From positions 1 to 13,971 of the forward strand of contig CAJTZO010000045.1 of the NCBI GenBank assembly GCA_910583755.1: a stretch of 13,971 nucleotides of DNA. Reading direction: 5' to 3'. The DNA is from an uncultured Clostridia bacterium (GTDB taxonomy: Bacteria > Bacillota > Clostridia > Lachnospirales > Anaerotignaceae). The notes under the pieces are model-generated. The model saw only the letters and a list, made by a program, of their open reading frames with translations. It did no database searches and was not told the DNA's origin. Positions 7,342 through 13,565 of the stretch are shown here, piece by piece; the stretch's first letter is position 1; every line of letters begins with the position of its first letter. The position numbers were made by a program, and so were the translations under genes.

Positions 7342-8424
7342 ATGAAAAAATTAGTAGGCTGTATGATTTTATTATTTTGTTTTCTGTTAGGAGGAACGGT
7401 TGCTCATGCTGCAGTAGGTGATGTGATTGGGAATATCTATGCAACAGACATTGTTACCTACCTCAACGGCATGAAAATACCATCGTATAATATCGGTGGG
7501 GAAACAGTAATTGTAGTGGAGGATTTAGAAAAGTATGGTTTTCAAGTGGAATGGAATGAGGAAGGAAGATACTTAACTGCAGATGCAAATCGTATGCCTG
7601 AAACTGTTCCCGAATATATACCACCTAAAAAAGGTTCTCCAGGAAAAATCATAGGAAATATTTATGAAACAGATATAAGAGTATCTATCAATGACAAACA
7701 CGTAAAGGAAAAGCACGTCTATAATATTGGTGGCAGAACAGTGATAGAAGTGTCTGGAATTTCCGAATTTGACTCTAACGAAGAACATTATGGAACTTTT
7801 GGAAGAAGTGGTTATTCCAGACATGGTTTTCACTTTGTCTGGCATCCAAAAGAAAGAATTGTAGAGATAGAGGCAATCATGGGCGGAAAAGAAGTGCAAA
7901 CAGATTTTGGAACATTTTTGCTGAATTCCATTACGTTTGCAGGTCCTTATGTGACAAACTATACTGATAGCAAAGAGGCTTATGAAACAAATAATACAAG
8001 TTTGGGTTATTCTAATTTTTCTGATTTTGAAGGAAACAATATATTTTATTTTGACCACGATGAGCAATATGGAGATAATAAATATATAAATTTAGAATCT
8101 CTTTTAGAAATGGCAGACATTACTGTAAAGGAACAGAAAGAAAATATGCTTGTTTTGGAAAAAGGAACAAAACAAGCTTTACATACTTATGAAGATGCAT
8201 ACAATATTAATACACATCCACAGTATGGTATGTTAGGAAGTGTTACTTTAAAATCAAGTAATTGTCCAGAAAAAGAATTTTCTGTTTTTGTTTATGGAGG
8301 AGAAATTTATATGGAAGAAAAGGACATTGCAGAGTTTATCGGAATGCCATTTAGTTATACTTATTTAGATGTTTATTTTGACGGAAAAGATACAAAATTG
8401 ATTGATAAAGTAGTAACTCCTTAA
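7342..8424 (+). CDS. Secreted double stalk-domain protein, copy 1 (360 aa)
   Basis: The signal peptide MKKLVGC is followed by a hydrophobic stretch and cleavage at A-H-A/A (about residue 23). Two copies of a copper-amine-oxidase-N-like unit follow: 'VIGNIYATDIVTYLNG...IPSYNIGGETVIVVEDL...YGFQVEW' (~27-80) and 'IIGNIYETDIRVSIND...VYNIGGRTVIEVSGI...FVWHPKERIVEIEA' (~108-180). A central unique region and a C-terminal block (GSVTLKSSN.PEKEFSVFVYGGEI to DGKDTKLID) complete it. The C-terminal block resembles a third, divergent unit. The family is structural or binding; the catalytic copper residues of true amine oxidases are not in this domain. Its close copy is at 9981-11051. The RBS GAGGAGG lies 7 nt before the ATG. 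It converges on the MAF gene and shares that gene's terminator. Confidence 0.85.
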   Translation: MKKLVGCMILLFCFLLGGTVAHAAVGDVIGNIYATDIVTYLNGMKIPSYNIGGETVIVVEDLEKYGFQVEWNEEGRYLTADANRMPETVPEYIPPKKGSPGKIIGNIYETDIRVSINDKHVKEKHVYNIGGRTVIEVSGISEFDSNEEHYGTFGRSGYSRHGFHFVWHPKERIVEIEAIMGGKEVQTDFGTFLLNSITFAGPYVTNYTDSKEAYETNNTSLGYSNFSDFEGNNIFYFDHDEQYGDNKYINLESLLEMADITVKEQKENMLVLEKGTKQALHTYEDAYNINTHPQYGMLGSVTLKSSNCPEKEFSVFVYGGEIYMEEKDIAEFIGMPFSYTYLDVYFDGKDTKLIDKVVTP

Positions 8425-8432
8425 ATAGAAAT

Positions 8433-8461
8433 CCCCTTATGCCATTTTATAGCATAAGGGG
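8433..8461. terminator. Bidirectional terminator between convergent genes, cassette 1
   Basis: CCCCTTATGC (8433-8442) and GCATAAGGGG (8452-8461) form a perfect 10-bp stem with a 9-nt loop. It lies between the stops at 8424 (+) and 8470 (-). T-rich sequence follows on the plus strand. Confidence 0.85.
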
Positions 8462-8469
8462 TTTGTTTG

Positions 8470-9645
8470 TTATTTGTTTTCTACTTTCCAAATATGATTT
8501 ACGTGTTTGGAACTATTTGTTCCTAATATAAATTGACATACCTGAACAGCTGAAGTAGTATGAGCTGGAACAGTGTGATTTGTCCAATGCCATGTTCTTT
8601 TGTCCTTATACTTTTCTTCATCAATGCTACTAATTCTTTGGTAAACTGTGTTGTTGGAACCAGAAGATAAAATATAGAAATTTTCATTTTTATTATCTTC
8701 TCCTGGCTGTATGTATCCTTTAAATACAACATCTCTGTTGGTGTCATTAACAAATCTTACAGGAATGTAATATTGTACACACCAGTTTCCTACATTATGT
8801 CTTGGACGAGGTTCATCAGGACCTGCAATTTTACTTGTGCCAGCAATATGAATAGGAACCATATCACTTTGTGTTTTACCATTTACTTCCATTGGATTTT
8901 CTTCACCTTTTACAGCTTTTGGATACTCAGAATAACAAGTCTGGAAAAACTTTCCTCCATTATTCAAAACATCACTTGCTTTCAGTGTGATTTCTGCAGC
9001 AGTCAAGAAATAACCTGCTCCACATCCAGAATATTGTACAGATGCATCATCATATTGGTATTGAGAACCAGCACCAGATATTTTATAGCGGTCTAAAAAG
9101 GCATATACTGTCACAATCACAGTGCCAGAAGTACGAAATCTTAAATTGCCACTAAAACCATATCCTTGAGGAATTACTTTATCTAAAATCCAAAATGAAC
9201 CATTGGGTGCTACTGTTTTAGCTGTTGTTGTGCCACAATCACTTGCTCCGTTAAAAAATCTGGTCCATGAGGCAGCATTTACATTGATTCGTCCACTCTC
9301 TCTGCCATTGCCATCTCCATGTCCACAATTTAAAGGAGTAATTGTAACATAAGTTTTGTTAGGATTAAAAATTTGAATACCATAGTGAATATTACTTTTA
9401 TACTGGTTGTAATGGGAATAAAATATCTGTGCTTCTCCTGCGGATACGGTTTTTTGATTCAACCATACATTCCCCTTATCGCTGTCTCCAAACATACTGT
9501 CTGATGTAATACGTTCGGGATAATTGCAATAAATCCAACGACCATCTGTGTCCATTGAAAATTTCATAGGAATTCTGCTGTTGCTTCCACTTGGAAGGTT
9601 CACTGTTCCAAGATTTGCTTCTCCTGTTAAAAATTGAAAAGCCAT
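8470..9645 (-). CDS. Leaderless MAF-family protein, cassette copy 1 (391 aa)
   Basis: The family is unrecognised. It starts M-A-F-Q-F-L-T-G-E-A-N-L-G-T-V with no signal peptide and no membrane helix. Composition and strand periodicity suggest an all-beta protein. Conserved blocks shared with both paralogues are: IYCNYPE (~38-44), SHYNQY, NIHYGIQIFNPN (~90-101), NCGHG (~110), SFWILDKV, a GTVIVTVYAF strand, YSGCGAGYFLTA, VPIHIAG, NVGNWCVQYYIPVRFVND (~285-302) and FILGTNS near the C-terminus. The ATG at 9645 is preferred over one 9 nt upstream that overlaps the AAAGGA ribosome site; spacing to 9645 is 8 nt. Two class A promoters lie upstream. Compared with the second copy it has three small insertions, at ~115, ~240 and ~345. 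The role is unknown. If it works outside the cell it must leave by a non-Sec route. Confidence 0.85.
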   Translation of the reverse strand: MAFQFLTGEANLGTVNLPSGSNSRIPMKFSMDTDGRWIYCNYPERITSDSMFGDSDKGNVWLNQKTVSAGEAQIFYSHYNQYKSNIHYGIQIFNPNKTYVTITPLNCGHGDGNGRESGRINVNAASWTRFFNGASDCGTTTAKTVAPNGSFWILDKVIPQGYGFSGNLRFRTSGTVIVTVYAFLDRYKISGAGSQYQYDDASVQYSGCGAGYFLTAAEITLKASDVLNNGGKFFQTCYSEYPKAVKGEENPMEVNGKTQSDMVPIHIAGTSKIAGPDEPRPRHNVGNWCVQYYIPVRFVNDTNRDVVFKGYIQPGEDNKNENFYILSSGSNNTVYQRISSIDEEKYKDKRTWHWTNHTVPAHTTSAVQVCQFILGTNSSKHVNHIWKVENK

Positions 9646-9690
9646 TTTAATCATCCTTTCTTTTTCTTCTTTTTAAAAAATTCTTTTTAT

Positions 9691-9698
9691 AACCGGTT
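9691..9698. promoter_or_regulatory. AACCGGTT palindrome downstream of promoter A4
   Basis: A perfect 8-bp palindrome about 10 nt downstream of the -10 box of A4, in the initially transcribed region. Similar GGTTA or AGTTA sequences occur at the same place by most class A promoters (12271-12280, 12388-12396, 13530-13540, 1801-1808). Candidate operator or start-site element. Confidence 0.4.
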
Positions 9699-9707
9699 AC
9701 GCTATAT

Positions 9708-9735
9708 AAAGAGAAAGAAACAACAATTTTGTAAA
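9708..9735 (-). promoter_or_regulatory. Class A promoter A4 (proximal, 8470-9645 gene)
   Basis: Minus strand: AAATTTAGG then TTTACA (9730-9735), 17 nt, TCTTT (9708-9712) running on as ATATAGCG. The -10 box is 63 nt before the ATG. Confidence 0.75.
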
Positions 9736-9833
9736 CCTAAATTTAAAATTTTTTAAAAATTTTTATATAAAAATTAAAAAGAGTAGTTTAAGCATCAAAA
9801 TAGTTTTCTATTTTGTAACTGGCTATATCATAG

Positions 9834-9861
9834 AAAGAAGAAAAAGGGACAAACTTGTAAA
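9834..9861 (-). promoter_or_regulatory. Class A promoter A5 (distal, 8470-9645 gene)
   Basis: Minus strand: TTTACA (9856-9861), 17 nt, TCTTT (9834-9838), then CTATGATATAG and CCAGTTA. It lies 126 nt upstream of A4 and is divergent from class B promoter B5 with 47 nt between the -35 boxes. Confidence 0.7.
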
Positions 9862-9908
9862 CTTGAATTTTATTTTTATAATATTTTTTGAAAAAAATAA
9901 AAAAATTT

Positions 9909-9937
9909 GTAGTATATTTGCCTTTTTTATTGTTTAT
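9909..9937 (+). promoter_or_regulatory. Class B promoter B5 (9981-11051 gene)
   Basis: GTAGTA (9909-9914), 17 nt, GTTTAT (9932-9937), then TTCTATA. The -10 box ends 44 nt before the chosen ATG at 9981. Confidence 0.75.
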
Positions 9938-9980
9938 TTCTATATAAAGAATTTATAATAAATGGAAAGGAGAAATGAGT

Positions 9981-11051
9981 ATGAGAAAATTAGTAGGTTG
10001 TATCATTTTATTGTTTTGTTTTCTGTTAGGAGGAACAGTTGCTCATGCTGCAGTAGGTGATGTGATTGGGAACATTTATGCAACAGACATTGTTACCTAC
10101 CTCAATGGTATGAAAATACCATCGTATAATATCGGCGGGGAAACGGTAATTGTAGTGGAGGATTTAGAAAGGTATGGTTTTCAAGTGGAATGGCATGAGG
10201 AATCAAGACACTTAAGTGCGAATGCAAGTTGTATGCCTGAAGTTGCTCCTGAATATAAATCACTCAAAAAAGGTTCTCCGGGAGAAATCATTGGAAATAT
10301 TTATGAAACAGATATAAAAATATCTATCAATAATGAATCTGTTGAGAAAGAGCATATTTATAATATTGGTGGTAAAACAGTGATAGAAGTATCTGCAATT
10401 TCTGAGATTAACTCTAACAAAGCATCTTATGGACCTTTTAGAACAAATGGTTATTCCGCATATGGTTTTCGCTTTGCTTGGCATCCAAAAGAAAGAATCG
10501 TAGAAATAGAGGCAATGATGGGTGGCAAAGAAATTCAAACAGATTTTGGAATATTTCCATTAGATTTGCTTTCTATTCAGTATCCTTATGTATCAAACTA
10601 TACAGGAAATAAAGACGCTTATCAATATTATGAAATGATTTCTGATTTTTCTGATTTTGAAGGAAATAATATGTTTTATTTTGGCTATGATGCTGATGGA
10701 CATAATAAATATATGAATTTAAGACCACTCTTAGAAATAGCAGATATAACAGTAAAAGGACGTGAAGGAAATATGCTTGTTTTAGAAAAAGGAACAAAGC
10801 AATCTCTACATACTTATGAAGACAAAGACCCTCTTTGTGTACATCCACAGCAATATATACTAGGAAGTGTTACTTTAAAATCAAGTAATTGTCCAGAAAA
10901 AGAATTTTCTGTTTTTGTTTATGGAGGAGAAATTTATATTGAGGAAAAGGATATTGCAGAATTTATTGGAATACCATTTAGCTATACTTATAGACATATT
11001 TGGTTTGACGGAAAAGATACAAAATTGATTGACAAAGTAGTAATCCCTTAA
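9981..11051 (+). CDS. Secreted double stalk-domain protein, copy 2 (356 aa)
   Basis: Paralogue of the 7342-8424 protein. The segment from the signal peptide core to 'VVEDLE' (residues ~9-62) is identical, as is most of the C-terminal 'LGSVTLKSSN' block. The region between about residues 140 and 260 is more diverged. The two stalk units are retained (NIYATDI at ~30, NIYETDI at ~111). I choose the ATG at 9981 over one at 9975: the AAGGAG site is 8 nt from the former but only 2 nt from the latter, and 9981 aligns with the M-K-K-L-V-G-C start of copy 1. It is Sec-exported, with no LPXTG, lipobox or C-terminal helix, so it is either free or bound to the wall by the stalk units. It converges on the MAF gene at 11097-12227. 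Confidence 0.85.
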   Translation: MRKLVGCIILLFCFLLGGTVAHAAVGDVIGNIYATDIVTYLNGMKIPSYNIGGETVIVVEDLERYGFQVEWHEESRHLSANASCMPEVAPEYKSLKKGSPGEIIGNIYETDIKISINNESVEKEHIYNIGGKTVIEVSAISEINSNKASYGPFRTNGYSAYGFRFAWHPKERIVEIEAMMGGKEIQTDFGIFPLDLLSIQYPYVSNYTGNKDAYQYYEMISDFSDFEGNNMFYFGYDADGHNKYMNLRPLLEIADITVKGREGNMLVLEKGTKQSLHTYEDKDPLCVHPQQYILGSVTLKSSNCPEKEFSVFVYGGEIYIEEKDIAEFIGIPFSYTYRHIWFDGKDTKLIDKVVIP

Positions 11052-11056
11052 ATAGA

Positions 11057-11091
11057 AAACCCCTTATGCTATTTTATAGCATAAGGGGTTT
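11057..11091. terminator. Bidirectional terminator between convergent genes, cassette 2
   Basis: AAACCCCTTATGCTA (11057-11071) and TAGCATAAGGGGTTT (11077-11091) form a perfect 15-bp stem with loop TTTTA. This is longer than the 10-bp stem of copy 1, so base pairing has been kept or improved after duplication. Confidence 0.9.
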
Positions 11092-11096
11092 GGTTG

Positions 11097-12227
11097 TTAT
11101 TTGTTTTCTACTTTCCAAATATGATTTACATGTTTAGTACTGTTTGTTCCTAATATAAATTGACATATCTGAACAGCTGAAGTAGTGTGAGCTGGAACAG
11201 TGTAATTTGTCCAATGCCATGTTCTATCTCCAGTGCTGCCAACTCTTTGGTAAACTGTATTATTGGAGCCAGAAGACAAGATATAGAAATTTTCCTTTTC
11301 GTTTCCCTCTCCAGGCTGTATGTATCCCTTAAATACAGCATCTCTGTTTGTATCATTATTAAATCTTAAAGGAATATAATATTGTACACACCAATTACCT
11401 ACATTATGTCTTGGAGTAGGTTCACTAGGTCCTGCAATTTTATTTGTACCAGCAATGTAAATAGGAACCATATCACTTTGTGCTTTACCATTTACTTCCA
11501 TTGCATTTTTCGGATAATTAGAATAGCAAGTCTGGAAAAATTTTCCTCCATTATTCAAAACATCACTTGCTTTCAGTGTGATTTCTGCAGCAGTCAGAAA
11601 ATAACCTGCTCCATATCCAGAATATTGTACAGATGTTCCATCATATCGGTATTGAGAACCAGCACCAGATATTTTATAGCGGTCTAAAAAAGCATATACT
11701 GTTACAATCACAGTTCCAGAAGTATGAAATCTTAAATTTCCACTAAAAGCACATCCTTTAGGAATCACTTTATCTAAAATCCAAAATGAACCATTGGGTG
11801 CTACTGTTTTAGTTGTTGTTGTGCCGCAATCACTTGCTCCATTAAAAAATCTCGCCCATGAACCTGCATTTACATCTTTCCACTCTCCACTAGCATGCCC
11901 ACAATTTGAAGGTGTAATTTTAACAGAGCTAGAATTGGGATTAAAAATTTGAATGCCATAGTGAATATTATCTACTTTTTTATAGTCATTATAATGAGAA
12001 TAAAATACTTGTATATCTCCTGCAGATACAGTTTTTTGATTTATCCATACATTACCTTTATCACTATCTCCAAACATACTGTCTGAAGTGATGTACTCGG
12101 GATAATTGCAATAAATCCAACGATTGTCTGTGTCCATAGAAAATTTCATAGCAATTCTGCTGTTACTTCCACTCGGAAGGTTCACTGTTCCAAGATTTGC
12201 TTCTCCTGTTAAAAATTGAAAAGCCAT
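11097..12227 (-). CDS. Leaderless MAF-family protein, cassette copy 2 (376 aa)
   Basis: Close paralogue of the 8470-9645 protein, nearly identical over the first ~60 residues and over most strand segments (NIHYGIQIFNPN, SFWILDKV, GTVIVTVYAFLDRYKISG, NVGNWCVQYYIP). Three short in-frame deletions shorten it by 15 residues overall: after CGH, before MEVNGK, and before RTWHW. The ATG at 12227 matches the family start. Its ribosome site is AAAAGA where copy 1 has AAAGGA, so translation is probably weaker. Two class A promoters precede it; the distal -35 box lies only 10 nt past the stop of the 12442-12846 gene. No terminator separates the two, so read-through from the sigma operon is possible. There is no signal peptide. 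Function is unknown. Confidence 0.85.
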   Translation of the reverse strand: MAFQFLTGEANLGTVNLPSGSNSRIAMKFSMDTDNRWIYCNYPEYITSDSMFGDSDKGNVWINQKTVSAGDIQVFYSHYNDYKKVDNIHYGIQIFNPNSSSVKITPSNCGHASGEWKDVNAGSWARFFNGASDCGTTTTKTVAPNGSFWILDKVIPKGCAFSGNLRFHTSGTVIVTVYAFLDRYKISGAGSQYRYDGTSVQYSGYGAGYFLTAAEITLKASDVLNNGGKFFQTCYSNYPKNAMEVNGKAQSDMVPIYIAGTNKIAGPSEPTPRHNVGNWCVQYYIPLRFNNDTNRDAVFKGYIQPGEGNEKENFYILSSGSNNTVYQRVGSTGDRTWHWTNYTVPAHTTSAVQICQFILGTNSTKHVNHIWKVENK

Positions 12228-12270
12228 TTTAATCATCTTTTCTTTTTCTTCTTTTAAAAATTTCTTTTTA

Positions 12271-12280
12271 TAACCGGTTA
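12271..12280. promoter_or_regulatory. TAACCGGTTA palindrome downstream of promoter A2
   Basis: A perfect 10-bp palindrome about 9 nt downstream of the -10 box of A2, matching the site at 9691-9698. Candidate protein-binding site or initiation element. Confidence 0.4.
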
Positions 12281-12288
12281 CGCTATAT

Positions 12289-12316
12289 AAAGAGAAATAA
12301 AAATTGATTTTGTAAA
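12289..12316 (-). promoter_or_regulatory. Class A promoter A2 (proximal, 11097-12227 gene)
   Basis: Minus strand: AAATTTTAGG-like lead, TTTACA (12311-12316), 17 nt, TCTTT (12289-12293) running on as ATATAGCG. The -10 box is 62 nt before the ATG. Confidence 0.75.
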
Positions 12317-12404
12317 CCTAAATTTTAAATTTTTTAAAAATTTTTTGATTTAAAATTTTAAGTATCAAAATAAATTCTCTGTTTTGTAACCAGTTATATA
12401 CTAG

Positions 12405-12432
12405 AAAGAAGAAAAAAGGACAAATTTGTAAA
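12405..12432 (-). promoter_or_regulatory. Class A promoter A3 (distal, 11097-12227 gene)
   Basis: Minus strand: TTTACA (12427-12432), 17 nt, TCTTT (12405-12409), then CTAGTATATA and ACTGGTTA. It starts 10 nt beyond the stop codon of the membrane-protein gene. Confidence 0.7.
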
Positions 12433-12441
12433 CTTAAACTT

Positions 12442-12846
12442 TTATTTTTCTAAATCTTTTTTTCTTAACTGGTCAACTTTTGTATCCAAAACATTTACCT
12501 GTGTAACTACTTTGTCTACTTTATCATCAACTGCAGTAAAGCGTTCATTTAATTTATCATTTGACGCTGAAAAATTATGTATGGTTGCTTCAAAAAGTGC
12601 TTTCAATTCTGAAATCACTTCTGTATTTTTTGTAATGACTTCTAGCAATTCAGATTCTCTCTGCATATATTTATCCAGTCTTGCAGTTTCAGTTTCTTCC
12701 TTATCTGCTTTATTTTTAGATACGATTTTATAAAATGGTATCAATACTAAGATACAAGCCATCATCATTAATATAAAGAAAATAATCAATATACTATCTG
12801 TTTTTTGAATCATGTTGTTAAGTAGTTCCGTTTCATTCGTTGTCAT
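12442..12846 (-). CDS. One-helix coiled-coil membrane protein, possibly holin-like (134 aa)
   Basis: Residues ~17-41 (SILIIFFILMMMACILVLIPFY) form a single hydrophobic helix. The rest (~45-134) is charged and heptad-like, with KNTEVISELKALFEA and TAVDDKVDKVVTQVNVLDTKVDQL, a probable long coiled coil. Lysines follow the helix, so the C-terminal part should be cytoplasmic. The plan of an N-terminal helix plus charged coiled coil resembles BhlA/UviB-type holin-like proteins, though at 134 residues it is longer than usual. It follows the sigma gene by 79 nt, in the same order as uviA-uviB of Clostridium perfringens. A role in releasing the leaderless proteins, or as a membrane regulator of the sigma factor, is inference. 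The start is supported by AAGGAGG 9 nt upstream. Confidence 0.75.
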   Translation of the reverse strand: MTTNETELLNNMIQKTDSILIIFFILMMMACILVLIPFYKIVSKNKADKEETETARLDKYMQRESELLEVITKNTEVISELKALFEATIHNFSASNDKLNERFTAVDDKVDKVVTQVNVLDTKVDQLRKKDLEK

Positions 12847-12892
12847 TTTGCTTCACCTCCTTGCTGCTTTAATTTGCAATTTTTTTAAAAAA

Positions 12893-12923
12893 TTACATAA
12901 AAAATGGTTTCATCACCTCCTTA
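12893..12923 (-). other. Orphan perfect Shine-Dalgarno with 6-codon open frame
   Basis: AAGGAGGTGATG immediately follows the sigma stop codon and begins the frame M-K-P-F-F-M-stop. A second AAGGAGGTGA serves the true start at 12846. The first site has no gene. It may be a remnant of a lost small gene, a translated mini-frame affecting coupling, or a site where terminating ribosomes are held. Confidence 0.3.
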
Positions 12924-12925
12924 AA

Positions 12926-13489
12926 TTAATTTCTTTTTTCTCTAAAGTCTAAAAATATTTTTAGTTTTTTCTTCATTTTGTTTATCTGTTTGTTTACGGC
13001 TTGTCTTGATATATGCAGCATTGCAGCAATCTCTCCATCTGAAAATCCTTCTACTATTTTTAATTCAAATAATAAGCATTCTTTTTTTGTTAGATATTGT
13101 TTTATGTCTATAAAAAACAATATGTCTTTTATAGAATCATTGAAACTTTCATCTATTAAAATATTATCAAATGATGTTTCTTCCTTTAAAAAACAAATTT
13201 TATTTTCATATTCTTCCTGTTTTTTGTTTAATCGTATAAATTCATGATAAATAGAAGTTTTGATATAAGATAAAATATATTTATCCTTATAAAACTGTTT
13301 TTTCTCTATAGGAATTTTCATGATAGTATGTAAAAATGTTTCCATTAAATCGTTGTAAGCATCTTCATAAGATAAAAGCCAGCAATACTTTTTTAGCAAC
13401 GGTTCAAATTTTTGGCACAATGCAAGCATACTTTCTTTATCATTATTTTTTGCTTTTACGATACAATCGTATAAACTTTTTACTTCCAT
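12926..13489 (-). CDS. Alternative sigma factor, TcdR/BotR/UviA-like (187 aa)
   Basis: This is a two-domain sigma70-family regulator of the size of the TcdR, BotR, TetR and UviA group (roughly 180 aa). The N-terminal half (AKNNDKESMLALCQKFEPLL, then YEDAYNDLMETFLHTIMK, ~10-58) fits region 2, which binds core polymerase and the -10 box. The C-terminal ~50 residues (LTKKECLLFELKIVEGFSDG, then EIAAMLHISRQAVNKQINKM) are a region 4 helix-turn-helix that reads the -35 box. There is no anti-sigma gene with an obvious binding domain nearby. I choose the second ATG (13489): the GGTGA ribosome site is 7 nt away, whereas it nearly touches the first ATG at 13495. The weak RBS suggests low basal expression. 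A class A promoter lies 49 nt upstream, implying self-activation. It probably directs the class A promoters and perhaps class B. Confidence 0.85.
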   Translation of the reverse strand: MEVKSLYDCIVKAKNNDKESMLALCQKFEPLLKKYCWLLSYEDAYNDLMETFLHTIMKIPIEKKQFYKDKYILSYIKTSIYHEFIRLNKKQEEYENKICFLKEETSFDNILIDESFNDSIKDILFFIDIKQYLTKKECLLFELKIVEGFSDGEIAAMLHISRQAVNKQINKMKKKLKIFLDFREKRN

Positions 13490-13537
13490 ATTCATCTCAC
13501 CCGTCCATTTCTGTTAGGAATTTTTTCTTTAACTGGT

Positions 13538-13565
13538 AAAGATGAATGTGGAATTGTTTTAGCAA
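13538..13565 (-). promoter_or_regulatory. Class A promoter A1 (sigma operon)
   Basis: Minus strand: AAATTTAG then TTGCTA (13560-13565), 17 nt, TCTTT (13538-13542), then ACCAGTTA. It has the same -35 hexamer as A6. The -10 box is 49 nt before the sigma start, consistent with autoregulation. Confidence 0.7.

Larger units (their letters stand above)
7255..9861. repeat. Tandem cassette, copy 1
   Basis: Ordered parts: class B promoter, stalk-domain gene (+), bidirectional terminator, MAF gene (-), proximal and distal class A promoters. The same order recurs with high similarity at about 9893-12432, offset 2638 bp (B4 to B5). Upstream sequence before the -35 of B4 is also partly shared. No inverted terminal repeats or transposase are seen, so this looks like segmental duplication by unequal recombination. 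Confidence 0.8.
9893..12432. repeat. Tandem cassette, copy 2
   Basis: Second copy of the 7255-9861 unit with every part preserved, including both class A promoters and the class B promoter. Divergence is concentrated in the middle of the stalk gene and in small in-frame gaps of the MAF gene. The two leader regions are closely alike. Confidence 0.8.

Noticed and set aside
7342..7365. L-V-G-C near the start of the stalk proteins as a lipobox
   Set aside because: The Cys is at residue 7, before the hydrophobic core. A lipobox should follow the core, and a normal A-H-A/A signal peptidase I site is present.
7573..8067. 164-aa frame on the minus strand inside the stalk gene
   Set aside because: It is antisense to a well-supported secreted protein with clear domain repeats, and has no credible promoter or family resemblance.
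7255..12432. Diversity-generating retroelement or transposon origin of the duplicated cassettes
   Set aside because: There is no reverse transcriptase, transposase, template repeat or inverted terminal repeat. Plain tandem duplication explains the pattern.
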